NCBI RefSeq assembly: GCF_014656075.1
Contig: NZ_BNBS01000010.1
Coordinates: 1 to 62,490 of the forward strand
Reading direction: 5' to 3'
DNA from: Streptomyces hydrogenans
Lineage (GTDB): Bacteria > Actinomycetota > Actinomycetes > Streptomycetales > Streptomycetaceae
Length of the DNA: 62,490 nucleotides
Of the stretch, positions 1-12,602 are shown piece after piece (positions within the stretch are counted from its first letter, which is position 1; each line of letters opens with the position of its first letter). The notes beneath the pieces were generated by a model. The model did no database searches and was not told where the DNA came from. It saw only the letters and a program-made list of their open reading frames with translations. The translations under genes were made by a program, and so were the position numbers.

Positions 1-1
1 C

Positions 2-103
2 TGGAACGAACACCCCAGACCGTTCGTATGGACGAAGACCGCCGACGAGATCCTCGACAAAGTCGCCGCCTACTGCCGACGAATCTCTGACTCAGATCAC
101 TAG
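2..103 (+). mobile_element. IS630-type transposase, C-terminal end (cut by window edge)
   Basis: The open frame begins before the window and ends at the TAG at 101-103. It encodes about 33 residues of the form WNEHPRPFVWTKTADEIL...RRISDSDH. This matches the C-terminal tail of IS630-family DDE transposases, where 'NEHPxPFxWTKTADEIL' is a familiar ending. Only the tail is visible, so completeness cannot be judged. The stop codon overlaps the stop of the convergent amidase gene through a shared CTAG. Confidence 0.75.
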
Positions 104-1785
104 GAGCGGCCGGGCAGAGTCGGGAGGTAGGTGGGCGCCTTGCGGACCGGGGTGGCTCGCTCGAAGGCGTACGCGTAGCTGAGCAGGTTCGCGTCGCTGT
201 AGCGCGTTCCGAGGAAGGAGACGCCCAGCGGCAGCGTGTCCCGTGCGTAGCCGGCGGGCACGGTGATGTGGGGGTAGCCGGCCACCGCGGAGTTGCGGGT
301 GGAGCTTTCGAAGGGAGTGGGGTCGAGCGCTTCGACGGTGGGAGCGGGGATGTTGGTGGGAGTGACGATGGCATCGAGCCGGTGGTCGGCGAGCACGCCG
401 TCGATGGCTTGCCGGGCCTGACGGGTCGCGGCGCTGCGGTGCCGGCGGTAGGCCGGGGCGTTGACGTCTCCGTCGGTCTTGTCGGCCATCTCGAAGAGTT
501 CCTGACCGAACTTCGGCATCTCGACGGCGGAGTTCCGCTTGTTGAACGCGATGAGTTCGGTGAGGTTCTTGGGGTGGGGGCCAGGGGTGGCGGCCAGGTA
601 GGCGTTGAGGTCGTGCTTGAACTCGGTCAGCACGGCGGGAAGCATGTCCTTGCGCATCATGGCTTGGGAGTCGGCCACGTCCGCGCCCTCGACGACGGTC
701 GCCCCGAGCTCTCGGAGCCGCTGGACAGCCATGTCGAAGGCGCGGTCCACGTCCGGGTCGATGCCGGTGTGTCCCTTGCGCCACACGCCGATGCGCTTGC
801 CGCGCAGGGCGTTCGGGTCGAGCACCTCGCGGTAGTCGGAGGGGAGGGCGGTGTCGGCGTCAGAGGTGGCCGTGTCGGCGGCGTCCGATCCATGGACGGC
901 CCAGAGCGCCAGGGCTGCGTCCGTCGTGTTACGGGCGATCGGGCCGGCGGTGTCGTGACTGCCGGTGATAGGGATCATGCCGCTGCGGCTGACCACGCCG
1001 AGGGTGGGCTTGACGCCCACGGTGGAGGTGACGCTCGCGGGGCACACGATGGAGCCGTCGGTCTCGGAGCCGATGGTCACAGCGGCCAGGGCGGCCGCGG
1101 CGGCGACCGCGGAGCCACTGGACGATCCGCAGGGGCTCCGGTCGAGTACGTAGGGGTTTCGGGTCTGGCCGCCCGTGGCACTCCATCCGGCCGTCTGCCG
1201 GGGAGACCTGAAGTTGGCCCATTCCGACATGTTGGCCTTGCCCAGGACCACCGCACCCGCGTCGCGCAGCTTCTTCACCAGGAAGGCGTCCTGTGTCGGC
1301 TTGGAGTGCAACAGGGCCGTGGAGCCGGCGGTGGTGGGCTGGCGGTCCGCGGTGTCGATGTTGTCCTTGATGAGAACGGGGATGCCTTCCAGCGGCCCCC
1401 GCACTTCACCGGTGCGGCGTCGCTCGTCGCTCTTGCGCGCGAGGTCCAGTGCGTCCGGGTTCACGGTGACGACGGCATGGAGGCGGGGGTTGAGGCGATG
1501 AATCCGGCCCAGGTACGCCTGGGTCAGTTCTTCGGACGTCAGCCGCTTGTCCTTCATCTCCTCCTGGAGTTCGAGGATCGTGGTGCGGTCCAGCCGCTCG
1601 TCCAGTCGTCCGTCGCGTTTCCCGTCGTTCTTCGGAGCGTACGGGGCTGCTGCGCCGGTCGAATTGGTGGAAGCGGGCGGTCGCGGTCCGCCGTCCGGTG
1701 TGCAGGCCGCCAGAGGAACGATCAGGCAGGCTGCCGATACCGCGATCACCGCGTATCGACCGGTGGTTCGAGTGAGTGAGCGCAT
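100..1785 (-). CDS. Amidase-signature family amidase, lipoprotein
   Basis: Encodes 561 residues starting with MRSLTRTTGR. A lipoprotein signal peptide ends in a lipobox (L-A-A-C, Cys28), so the enzyme is probably anchored to the outer face of the membrane. The amidase-signature core carries the Ser-cisSer-Lys triad: Lys140 in IPVLIKDNID, the GSSSGS cluster around Ser221-223, and Ser245 in ETDGSIVCPA. The family hydrolyses amide bonds; the substrate cannot be told from sequence. The start at 1785 is preferred because GGAGAAG lies just upstream and the signal peptide begins there; the frame stays open further upstream without protein-like composition. The stop overlaps the convergent transposase remnant. 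The gene stands alone and is divergent from the serine hydrolase to its right. Confidence 0.88.
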   Translation of the reverse strand: MRSLTRTTGRYAVIAVSAACLIVPLAACTPDGGPRPPASTNSTGAAAPYAPKNDGKRDGRLDERLDRTTILELQEEMKDKRLTSEELTQAYLGRIHRLNPRLHAVVTVNPDALDLARKSDERRRTGEVRGPLEGIPVLIKDNIDTADRQPTTAGSTALLHSKPTQDAFLVKKLRDAGAVVLGKANMSEWANFRSPRQTAGWSATGGQTRNPYVLDRSPCGSSSGSAVAAAAALAAVTIGSETDGSIVCPASVTSTVGVKPTLGVVSRSGMIPITGSHDTAGPIARNTTDAALALWAVHGSDAADTATSDADTALPSDYREVLDPNALRGKRIGVWRKGHTGIDPDVDRAFDMAVQRLRELGATVVEGADVADSQAMMRKDMLPAVLTEFKHDLNAYLAATPGPHPKNLTELIAFNKRNSAVEMPKFGQELFEMADKTDGDVNAPAYRRHRSAATRQARQAIDGVLADHRLDAIVTPTNIPAPTVEALDPTPFESSTRNSAVAGYPHITVPAGYARDTLPLGVSFLGTRYSDANLLSYAYAFERATPVRKAPTYLPTLPGRS

Positions 1786-2443
1786 CAGTTGCTTCTCCGT
1801 AGAGGCGAGGGAAGGAAGGCCCTGTGTCCGTACGAAAGAACCTATGAACGGCGTCCTTTCGGAACGACAGGGATGACTCCCGTTCCGGGAGGGGTGCGGA
1901 CTACACCTCCCGAAGGGGTGGCCGTTCCCCACGCCAGACAAGCACCGCGAGGACCCGGCGGTGACCGCTCCCCTGTCATGGGCCCGCACTGCACCGGGCG
2001 GGTGGAGCCCGCTACACCCCCGGTCAGGGAGAGGGACCGCTGCCGTCCGCTCGTCTCGCGCGGTTACGTTCGGTACCCGTTCTGACCGATCGAGGAACCG
2101 GGGCCCACCATGCAACCGATGACGACGCGGGCCACCGCGGTTCACCGTGTCCCTTGAGGAAGTCTCGTGGTCCTACGGCGAGGTGACCGCGCCGGACGGG
2201 GGTCGGCCACGGGTTCCACGAGGCCCGCCGGCCGCTGCACCGCCGAAAGTCTCCTCGCACCACGTAGAGGCACCAGGTCCCGCCTCTCTCATGCTCCCCG
2301 TCCTCGGCGGGGAACGGGCGGAAAGCCGTTCCTTCCTGAGCCGCGCCGTCACAGGAGCAGGCCGGGCCACCGGCGGGCGCGTCACACCACGACCGCCTCT
2401 TACCGACCCACTGATGTCGTTCCCTACCGACAGGAGTTGTTCC
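1786..2443. other. Intergenic region between divergent amidase and serine hydrolase
   Basis: About 660 bases that should hold the divergent promoters of the two exported hydrolases. Frames are open on both strands but their composition is not protein-like. No confident promoter, operator or RNA gene could be read here. Confidence 0.4.
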
Positions 2444-3601
2444 ATGCATGCACGTGTATCGCCGAGGTTCCGCCCCGCTCTTTCGCGAGGCGGCCGACGG
2501 AGGCTCGCCGTGACCGTGCTCACGGGGGCCGTCATGACCACCGGCGCGCTGTTCCCGTCCGCGGCCTCCGCCGCCAAGCCGAACCCCGTCCAGAAGAGCC
2601 TGAACACCTTGGTGGTCGGCGACCGGATACCCTCCGCTTCGGCGAGCGTCGTGGACCGCGAGGGCCGGACGCGTCACTACACCGCGGGCTTCGGCGACCT
2701 CAGGACCGGCGCGAAGGTACCCAAGGACGGGCAGGTACGGGCGGCCAGCAACACCAAGGCCTTCACAGCCGTGGTCACACTGCAGCTGGTCGCCGAGAAG
2801 AAGCTCGACCTGGACGCCCCCGTCGACACCTATCTGCCCGGCCTGCTGCGCGGCGAAGGCATCGACGGACGCCACATCACCATCCGCCAACTCCTCCAGC
2901 ACACCAGCGGTCTGCCCGAATACCTGGACAAGCGCGCGGTCCTCAAGGATCCGCAGAGGTACTACGAGCCGCGCGAGCTCCTCGACAGCGCCCTCGTACA
3001 GAAGGCCCACTTCTCCCCGGGCGCGAAGTGGGAGTACAACAACACGAACTACCTGGTCACGGGCCTGATCATCCAGAAGGTCACCGGCCGCCCGCTGGGC
3101 GAGGAGATCAACCGTCGCATCGTCGACCGCATCGGATTGCGCCACACCTACTTCCCCACACCTGGAGACATGACCATCCATGAGCCCCACGCCAAGGGCT
3201 ACCACCGGGACACAGCCGACTCGCCCTGGCGCGATGTCACCGAACTGGACCCGTCCTGGGGCTGGGCCGCGGGTGCGGTGATCACCACCAACAGCGACCT
3301 CAATCGCTTCTACACCGCACTCCTCGGCGGCGAACTCCTGCCCCCGGCCCAGCTCGCCCAGATGCGCACCACCGTCCCCGCAGGCGCCCCGGGTGTCCGT
3401 TATGGACTGGGCCTGAGCAGCACGCCGTTGCCGTGCGGCGGCGTCTACTGGGGCCACGGCGGAACCATTCCGGGATACGCCACCTTGGGAGGTGTCACGG
3501 AGGACGGCCGTGCCGTCAACATCGCACTGACCGCCATGCCGGCCGACAGCGCCACCGATCAGCACGCCCAGGCCGCCGTCGAAACGGCACTGTGCCGCTG
3601 A
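2444..3601 (+). CDS. Secreted serine hydrolase, beta-lactamase / D-Ala-D-Ala carboxypeptidase type (S12)
   Basis: Encodes 385 residues. The start ATG at 2444 has AGGAG at 2432-2436 and opens a signal peptide (arginine-rich n-region, hydrophobic core, SAASA cleavage site near residue 43), so the enzyme is exported by Sec or Tat. The penicillin-recognising fold is shown by SNTK with nucleophile Ser102 and Lys105, a YNN motif in WEYNNTNYL, and a C-terminal GHGG motif. These are the SxxK, YxN and HxG boxes of class C beta-lactamases and Streptomyces R61-type DD-peptidases. A DD-carboxypeptidase or esterase is as likely as a true beta-lactamase. The longer upstream frame lacks a ribosome site. Confidence 0.88.
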   Translation: MHARVSPRFRPALSRGGRRRLAVTVLTGAVMTTGALFPSAASAAKPNPVQKSLNTLVVGDRIPSASASVVDREGRTRHYTAGFGDLRTGAKVPKDGQVRAASNTKAFTAVVTLQLVAEKKLDLDAPVDTYLPGLLRGEGIDGRHITIRQLLQHTSGLPEYLDKRAVLKDPQRYYEPRELLDSALVQKAHFSPGAKWEYNNTNYLVTGLIIQKVTGRPLGEEINRRIVDRIGLRHTYFPTPGDMTIHEPHAKGYHRDTADSPWRDVTELDPSWGWAAGAVITTNSDLNRFYTALLGGELLPPAQLAQMRTTVPAGAPGVRYGLGLSSTPLPCGGVYWGHGGTIPGYATLGGVTEDGRAVNIALTAMPADSATDQHAQAAVETALCR

Positions 3602-4257
3602 CCCCCTCACCGACCCGACCCGGAAAGCTGCCGCTCCTCCGCCGCGGCCGCAGACCCCTGATGAGGGCGGGTCAGGCCGGTGTGTGGCCCCCTGCCGCCA
3701 CCGGCGCTTGACGGTGTCGGTCGCCGCTCCCGCTCGCGGGACCGGCGACCGATACCCCGGCGGACCCATGCTCACGAGCGTCACCGGGCCGCCTCCCGGA
3801 CGCAGGACCAGAGGCGGCTGCTCTCCTCGATTCAGCCGGACCGCCTTGCGAAGAAAGACCTCCGATTCAGCCTCCCCGCTTGTCGGTCGCAGGCCGGCAA
3901 GCGGGGACGCATGCTGACCGTTTTTCGAGGCGGCGGAGATTCGGAACCCGCTTCATCCCGTAGGACGTCCGCCTCCGGCCGTTCCGCCTCCCGGGCTTTG
4001 GAGCAACCCACGGGTCCACGACCGGACGTCGAATCGCCGTGGACGGCTGGACAGCCGCCACCTGACCCGTGCGATGCCAATCGCTCCCGATCACTGCCAC
4101 TACAGCCGAGACACCGCCTGAGCGAGCACCCGCCGGACCAAGATCCGGACCAGGCCCCGCCAGAGAGCCGCGCCTACTACCATTTTTCCAGGTCAGGGAG
4201 GGTTCAGCTGCTGTACCACCAGCAGACGAAAACCTGCTGTTCCCTCAAAACCGAAAG
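3602..4257. other. Intergenic region holding the left copy of an att-like repeat
   Basis: About 650 bases between the serine hydrolase and the convergent integrase. No credible gene or tRNA was found. It contains a 27-bp sequence at 3897-3923 that recurs upstream of the integrase, and a 7-bp inverted repeat (CCGCTTG/CAAGCGG) just overlapping it. The block 4180-4257 next to the integrase 3' end is less GC-rich than its surroundings, as often seen around attachment regions, but no tRNA-like core is visible. Confidence 0.4.
3897..3923 (+). repeat. Att-like direct repeat, left copy
   Basis: This 27-bp sequence consists of GCAAGCGGGGAC followed by GCATGCTGACCGTTT. The same two halves occur in the same order and orientation at 5458-5495, there separated by 11 extra bases. 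The longest uninterrupted match is 19 bp (3905-3923 against 5477-5495). The pair brackets the integrase gene. It may be an attachment-site pair, integrase arm sites, or a remnant of an excised element. Confidence 0.5.
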
Positions 4258-5427
4258 TCAGGCGGCTTCCCAGAGGCCGGCGTCCAGGATCCGGGCGGCC
4301 TTGGTGATGCTGCCCGGCATCAGGTGCCGGTAGGTCCGGTACGTCTCCTCGATGGACTTGTGGCCCATCCATTCCGCCACGTCAGTGATCGGGATGCCGT
4401 TCCCGAGAGCGTTCGAGGCGAAGTAGTGCCGGAAGCCGTACATCCCCACCCCTTCCTCCGGTGGGAGATCCGCGAAGAGCTTCCTCACCCGGCGCCGCTC
4501 CATACCCTCGGTGAAGTAGCCGCCCGGCCCGCGCAGCAGGTACCCGTCCCTCGTGGTGCCGTGCTTCTCCCCGTACCGCTCGATCGCCTCCCGGACCGAC
4601 CGTGGCAGCGGCACCTCGCGGAACTCACCCGCCTTTCGGTGCTTGAGCTTCGCCGGCCTCAGCGTGTTCGAGTGGATCTGCTCGCGCACCCGGTACACGT
4701 CCTGGGCCACGACATTGTTGACGTTCACCGCCCTCGCCTCGCCGTTGCGCAGGCCGCACCCCGCCATCATGACGATCTCCAGTGCCAGGTCCTCGTCGGC
4801 GACCGTTAGCGCCTTCTTCACGTAGGCGAGGGACGGGATGGCGACCTGCTCGCGTACGTATTCCGGTTCTTGTACGCCCTTCACCGGGTCGTCCGCCATA
4901 GCCCCCTTGGCATACGCGTCCCGCAGGATGGTCTTCAGGACCCGGAAGATGTTCACCTGATTCCCGCGGCCGACGCCGTCGCCCTCCATCTCGTCCAGGA
5001 ACCGCTCGACCACCATCGGCGTGACCGAGTTCAGCTTCCGCGCCCCCAGACGCGGGACGATATGTACGTTGATCGAGCTGTCGACATGCTCACCCGTGGA
5101 GTAGTCCGTCATCCTGCGCTGCCGCGGCCGCCACTGCTTCGCGTACTCCCCGACCGTCAGCTGACCCAGCTCCCGGCGGGCCGCCGCCACCGACGGCGCC
5201 GTGGTCTTCTTCTCCGCGTACAGCTGGGTGAGGCGTTCGATCGCGTCGTCCTGCGTGACGTAGCCGGACTCCTCGCGCTGCTTGCCGAGCGCGTCGCGGA
5301 AGCGGATCGAGTACGGGTGGGGGCAGCGGGTGGGCTTCGCGCATTCGCAGTCCTTGAAGAAGGAACCCATGCCGCGGGCGAGCTGTCGGGCCATGTGACG
5401 CACCATCCGTTCCAGCCCAAGGATCAT
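4258..5427 (-). CDS. Tyrosine site-specific recombinase (phage/ICE-type integrase)
   Basis: Up to 389 residues. The C-terminal catalytic domain shows Arg227 in GCGLRNGE, a Lys in LKHRKAGEF, the box-II sequence YGFRH (Tyr330 where many integrases have His, then Arg333-His334), His356 in WMGHKSIEE, and the nucleophile Tyr366 in TYRHL. The N-terminal 80 residues carry a small CxC...C cluster (CECAKPTRCPHP), common in actinobacterial integrases, followed by an arm/core-binding SAM-like region. The start is uncertain: the ATG at 5427 has no clear ribosome site, and Met8 (5406) or later Met residues are alternatives. No excisionase, replication or transfer gene is adjacent, so this looks like an orphan integrase. 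Confidence 0.9.
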   Translation of the reverse strand: MILGLERMVRHMARQLARGMGSFFKDCECAKPTRCPHPYSIRFRDALGKQREESGYVTQDDAIERLTQLYAEKKTTAPSVAAARRELGQLTVGEYAKQWRPRQRRMTDYSTGEHVDSSINVHIVPRLGARKLNSVTPMVVERFLDEMEGDGVGRGNQVNIFRVLKTILRDAYAKGAMADDPVKGVQEPEYVREQVAIPSLAYVKKALTVADEDLALEIVMMAGCGLRNGEARAVNVNNVVAQDVYRVREQIHSNTLRPAKLKHRKAGEFREVPLPRSVREAIERYGEKHGTTRDGYLLRGPGGYFTEGMERRRVRKLFADLPPEEGVGMYGFRHYFASNALGNGIPITDVAEWMGHKSIEETYRTYRHLMPGSITKAARILDAGLWEAA

Positions 5428-5970
5428 GCTCAGGCGCCTGCTGCGGGTCGGTGGTCAGCAAGCGGGGACACCCTGCGGACGCATGCTGACCGTTTGCTGA
5501 CCTGAGGGGGGCACATGATGCCCCTGACCTGCGGCAACGCCAAATAGTCAGATCTTGGACTTGAACAGAGTACGCAGCACTGTGAACTCCTCTGAGACGG
5601 CTCCCTGCCTGCTTTGTGCAGGTCAAGGGCGGGCTCGACTGTACACCGGGACACATCGAACGATGTTTGTGAGGAACATCGCCCTGGCCGGGTGATACGT
5701 GCCCTCGCCTGGGCTTTCGCTTCGTCACCGACGTCTGTTCAGGCAGTCCTCCGGGAATGCCCGACGGCTCGTGCTGACCGGAAGACGAGGACGGCCGCCG
5801 GGACGGTCGCTGTGCCGCGACGGTGCCGCAGCGGACCTTTCGCGGGAGGCGCGGGCCCTTCAGGACGGCCACGGCCCGCTCGCCGAGGCAGCGGGTCCCG
5901 GCCGTGAACCCGTCTGTCGGGAGTTCCGCCGGAGAGTCGGGAGGGCCCGGTGCGAACCACGCCCCACGCC
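5428..5970. other. Intergenic region upstream of the integrase
   Basis: About 540 bases with no credible gene; no excisionase-like small ORF was found. It contains the right copy of the att-like repeat and an inverted repeat at 5661-5681 (CGATGTT, 7-base spacer, AACATCG), which could be an operator. The T7SS-associated gene at 5971 ends here on the opposite side. Confidence 0.35.
5458..5495 (+). repeat. Att-like direct repeat, right copy
   Basis: A 38-bp version of the 3897-3923 repeat, with 11 additional bases (ACCCTGCGGAC) between the two shared halves. The insertion looks like a small tandem duplication, because GGAC occurs at both of its edges. Part of the core (GCTGACC) is repeated again at 5496-5502. 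It lies directly upstream of the integrase start. Confidence 0.5.
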
Positions 5971-8249
<2,279 letters not shown>

Positions 8250-8253
<4 letters not shown>

Positions 8254-11200
8254 CCGGGGTGTCCGTTCTGCGGGGTCCGGCCGTCGGCGTCGAGCAGCGG
8301 CGTCTGGAGCTGCACCGTGCGGCGGCGGGTGATGTGCTGCGCGCGTCCGGCGGGCAGGACCTTCGGCTTCGTGCCGCCGAAGAGATGGCCCTCGGTGGTC
8401 GGGCAGGAGAGCAGGACGGCTGGGGTGTTGACGTCCTGGAGCCTGCGCAGGAGCGGGTCGGACAGGCCGCGGCCGGCGCCGTTGGCGGAGCGGGCGACGA
8501 TGACGTGGAGGCCGATCTCCGCGCCCTGGGCGAGGTTGTCGAGGACGGCGGCGAAGGGATGGGAGGCCATGGAGCCGTTGACGAGGTCGTAGTCGTCGAC
8601 GAGGACGAAGAGCTCGGGTCCGCTCCACCAGTCGCGCCGCCGCAGCCGGTCGGGGGTGATGTCGGCGGCCGGGATGCGGTTGGCGATGGCCTTGCCCGCC
8701 CCGGTGATCATCTGGCGCAGGGGATCGACGGAGACGGCGTAGCCGAGCCGGTACTCCTCGGGCACGGTCTCGTACATCTCGCGGCGGAAGTCGACCAGCA
8801 TCAGGCGGCCCTGGTCGGGGGTGTAGGCGCGCATGATCTGGGTGGCGATGTGCTTGAGCAGGTTGGTCTTGCCGGTCTCGCTGTCGCCGACGACGATCAG
8901 GTGCGGGTCGCGGGAGAAGTCGTGCCACAGCGGCTGGACCTCGGTGTCCTCCAGGCCGAGCGGGATCCGCAGGGAGCCGTGGGGTTCGGGGAGGTCGGCG
9001 GCGTCGAGGACGAGCGGGAGCATCCGGACCTCGGGGGCGCGGGGGCCGGTCCAGTGGTCGGCGACGACGTCGACCAGGTCGGCGACGCCCTCGCCGAGGT
9101 CGTGGGCGGTGCCGATGCCGTCCATCCGGGGCAGCGCGCAGAGGAAGTGCATCTGGTCGGCGGTGAGGCCGCGGCCGGGGATCTTGGGAACCTTGCCCGC
9201 CGCCCGCATGTGGACGACGGAGTCGACGGGGTCGCCCAGGCGCAGCTCGAAACGGGTCTGGAGCTGGTCGCGGAGGGCGCCGGTGACCTCGCCCCAGCGG
9301 GTGGTGCCGATGAGGAGGTGGACGCCGTAGTTGAGGCCGCGCTGCGAGATGAGGGTGAGGGGTTGGACCAGGTCCATGAACTCCTGGCGCAGGGTGTTCC
9401 AGCCGTCGACGACCAGGAACACGTCGCCGTGCGGGTCGTCGGGGAGTTCACCGGCGGCCTTCCTGCGGCGGAAGGCGGCGACGGAGTCGATGCCGAGCTC
9501 GGCGAAGTACTTCTCGCGGCGGGTGATGACCGCGTTGATCTCGGCGATGGTGCGCAGGACCCGGTCGGGGTCGTGCCGGCCGGTGACCCCGCCGACGTGC
9601 GGCAGACCGCGCAGGCTCGACAGGGCGCCGCCACCGAAGTCCAGGCAGTAGAACTGCACTTCGGCGGGGGTGTGGGTGAGGGCGAGCGAGGTCATCAAGG
9701 TGCGGATGAGGGTGGACTTGCCGGACTGCGGGGCGCCCGCGATGCCGATGTGGCCGTCGGCGCCGCCCAGGTCGGCCACGAGCAGGTCGCGGACCTGCTG
9801 GAAGGGTCTGTCGACGACACCGACGGGGACCTTGAGGCTGCCGCGGACCTCGCCCTCGGCCGTGAAGCCGTGCTCGGGGTCGGGACCGATCGGCGGCAGC
9901 AGTTCGTCCAGGGTGGGCGGCACGTCGAGCGGTGGCAGCCACACCTGGTAGGCGGGAGGGCCGGCGTCGACGAGGCGCTCGGCGGCGATGTCGAGGAGGC
10001 TGCCGGTCTCTTCGGCGGCCGTCTCCTCCCGCGGATCGGGGGCGACGGGCAGCACGTGCGGGGCGACGTACTCGGTGCCGAGGGCGACGACCTGGCTCTC
10101 GATGACCGAACGGTGGGCGTCCGGACGCCGCTTGGGCCGGTAGCCGCCGGAGACGTAGGCGGCCTTGAAGCGGCTGAGGGTGGAGATGTCGCTGCGCAGG
10201 TAGCCGTTTCCGGGCTGGGAGGGCAGCTGGTAGGCGTCGGGGACGCCCAGGACGCCGCGGGACTCCATGGCGGAGAAGGTGCGCAGGCCGATCCGGTACG
10301 ACAGGTGGGACTCCAACTGGTGCACGCGGCCCTCGTCGAGGCGCTGGGAGGCGAGCAGCAGGTGGACGCCGAGGGAGCGGCCGAGGCGGCCGATCATGAC
10401 GAAGAGGTCCATGAAGTCGCGGTGCGCGGCGAGCAGTTCGGAGAACTCGTCGACGACGACGAAGAGGGTGGGCAGCGGGTCGAGCGGGGTGCCGGCGGCG
10501 CGGGCGGTCTCGTACTCCAGGAGGGAGGCGTAGTTCCCGGCGGCACGCAGCAGCTCCTGGCGGCGGATCATCTCGCCGTGCAGGGCGTCGCGCATGCGGT
10601 CGACGAGGTCGGCCTCGTCGGCGAGGTTGGTGATGACGGCCGAGGTGTGGGGCAGCCCGTCCAGGCCGAGGAAGGTGGCGCCGCCCTTGAAGTCGACGAG
10701 GACGAAGTTGAGGATCTCCGAGGAGTGGGTGAGGGCCAGGGCGAGGACGAGGGTGCGCAGCAGTTCGGACTTGCCGGAGCCGGTGGCGCCGATGAGCATG
10801 CCGTGCGGGCCCATGCCGCCCTGGGCGGACTCCTTGATGTCGAGGTCGATGGGGGTGCCGTCGGGGCCGAGGCCGAGCGGGACGCGGAGCTTGTTGGACT
10901 GGTTGCGCCGCGCCCACTGCTCCTTGACGTCGAACCGGTGCAGGTCGGGGATGCCGAGGAGCCCGGCCAGGTCGAAGTCGGTCTCCAGGGGTTCGCCCGC
11001 GTCGAAGCTGTCGCCGAGGCGGTACGGGGCCATGGCGGCGGCCAGCCGGACGGCGGCGGCGGGGGTCAGGGCGTCGGGGACGCCGAGCGGGGTGACCTGG
11101 TCCTTGCGGTTGCGGTCGGCACCGACCATCTCCAGGGCGCCGGGGGTGTCGGGCGCGCCGGTGATCCGCAGCCGGAGGGTGAGGCGACCGTGTTTCCACT

Positions 11201-12293
11201 CCAGGGTGGAGCCGACGTCGACGACGGTGGCGTTGCGGTAGCCGCCGAGCGCGGCCCGGTGGGGGGCGGTGAGGACGGCGCCGTCGAGGACGACGACGGT
11301 GTAGGGCTCGTCGCGGCTGGGGGTGGCGTCGGGCTCGTACGGTGGCCGGGCGCCGAACTCCTCGCCGAGGAGCTGCTCCAGTTCGCCGATGCTGCCGGCG
11401 ACGAGCCGCAGCGGCCCCGCGCCGTCCGTCTCGTGGGGGTGCAGGGCGTGCGGGAGCCACTTGGTCCACTCCCAGTGGGCGCGCCGGTCCGGGGCGACGA
11501 CGGCGACGCGCAGTTCGTCGGGGGCGTGGAAGGTGGCCAGCTGGGCGAGGATCGCGCGGACCAGGGCGCGGGCCCGGTCGTCCTCCGGTTCCCCGCCCGT
11601 CCCGGGCTCGGCGGCGCCGGTTTCGGGGCCGGGGTCCCCGGCGCGGACCAGGACGTGGGCGAAGCCGCGCAGGTGGATGGCGACGGGCTGGTCGGCGAGG
11701 GAGCCGTACGCGTGGATGAAGCGGCGCAGCGCGTGGGCGCTGAGCGGTTCGAGGTCCTCGACCGGCTTGGTGGCGAGGGGGGCGAGGCGGACGGCGAGCC
11801 TCTGGGAGCCCAGCGCGATCCGCACGTCGCTGAAGTCGGGGTGGGAGGAGCGGCGCTCCCACAGGCGCGAGGTCCGCACCAGGAAGGCCAGTTCGGCCGG
11901 GTCGGGGTGACGCCAGGCGAGGGCCTCCTGCTGGCGGAGGACCTCCTTGCGCACCTGCCGCCGCATCTGTGCGAGGTAGCGCAGGTAGTCGCGGCGTTCG
12001 CCGGTGAGTTCCTGCTTGCGGTCGGCGTTGCCGCGCATGATCTGGGTGACGATCATGCCGATGGCGGACACGGCCATGGTGCCCATGGCGATGTACGTCA
12101 TCATGCCCCCGTTGGGGCGCAGGAAGATGAAGACCATGGAGAGCGAGGACAGCGCCATCGGCACCATCGTGATGATGCTGCCCACGCCGCTCTGCTTCTC
12201 GGGCAGGCCGGGCGGCTCCTGGAGCTGGATCTCTCCGTCGGGCATCTCGGGGCCCGGCCGCCGGGGCGGGCGGTTGACTTGCACCACGCTCAA
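8250..12293 (-). CDS. eccC: EccC-type FtsK/SpoIIIE ATPase of the type VII secretion system
   Basis: About 1347 residues, the usual length for actinobacterial EccC. Two N-terminal membrane helices (ITMVPMALSSLSMVFIFL and a second around MMTYIAMGTMAV) are followed by three ATPase domains. Walker A lysines are near residue 508 (GATGSGKSELL), 859 (GAPQSGKSTLI) and 1142 (GDSETGKTNLL). The first domain has an intact Walker B (VVVDEFSELL). The second has VVDGWN and the third LVDDYD, so domains 2 and 3 look degenerate, as is typical. EccC is the motor that recognises WXG100 substrates at the inner membrane. The TTG at 12293 is chosen because GAGGAG lies about 9 bases upstream; the frame is open further. 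It is divergent from the rest of the locus. Confidence 0.95.
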
Positions 12294-12602
12294 CGAACAA
12301 CGCTCCTCACGCCTGGCGCACGCCGGGCGGCCGACTTCGTGCGGTTTCCTCGTCAGTCGGGAACGGACGGGGGGTGCGGGGCGGTTCAACCCGGCCGTAC
12401 GGCGCCGCCGGGTGAACGTCGGATGAACCCCGACGGCGAGGAGACCCGTTGACCACTGCGACGGGGAGGGAGCGGAGGATCAGGGAAGAGCGTGCGCGCG
12501 TACGGATGGACGCCGGGCCGGCCGGAGCGCCGGTCCGGCCGGTCGCCCGGGTGGGCGAGGCGGTGCGCGTACGCCCGCCGGGGCGGCGTCGGGAGGAGAG
12601 CG
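12294..12602. promoter_or_regulatory. Divergent control region between eccC and the rightward T7SS genes
   Basis: About 310 bases separating the two divergent arms of the secretion locus, so promoters for both directions are expected here. An imperfect inverted repeat at 12384-12417 (GTTCAACCCGGC and GCCGGGTGAAC) is a possible operator. No -10/-35 pair could be assigned with confidence. Confidence 0.4.

Noticed and set aside
4140..4257. Search for a tRNA 3' end next to the integrase as the attachment target.
   Set aside because: No cloverleaf or T-loop consensus could be found on either strand.
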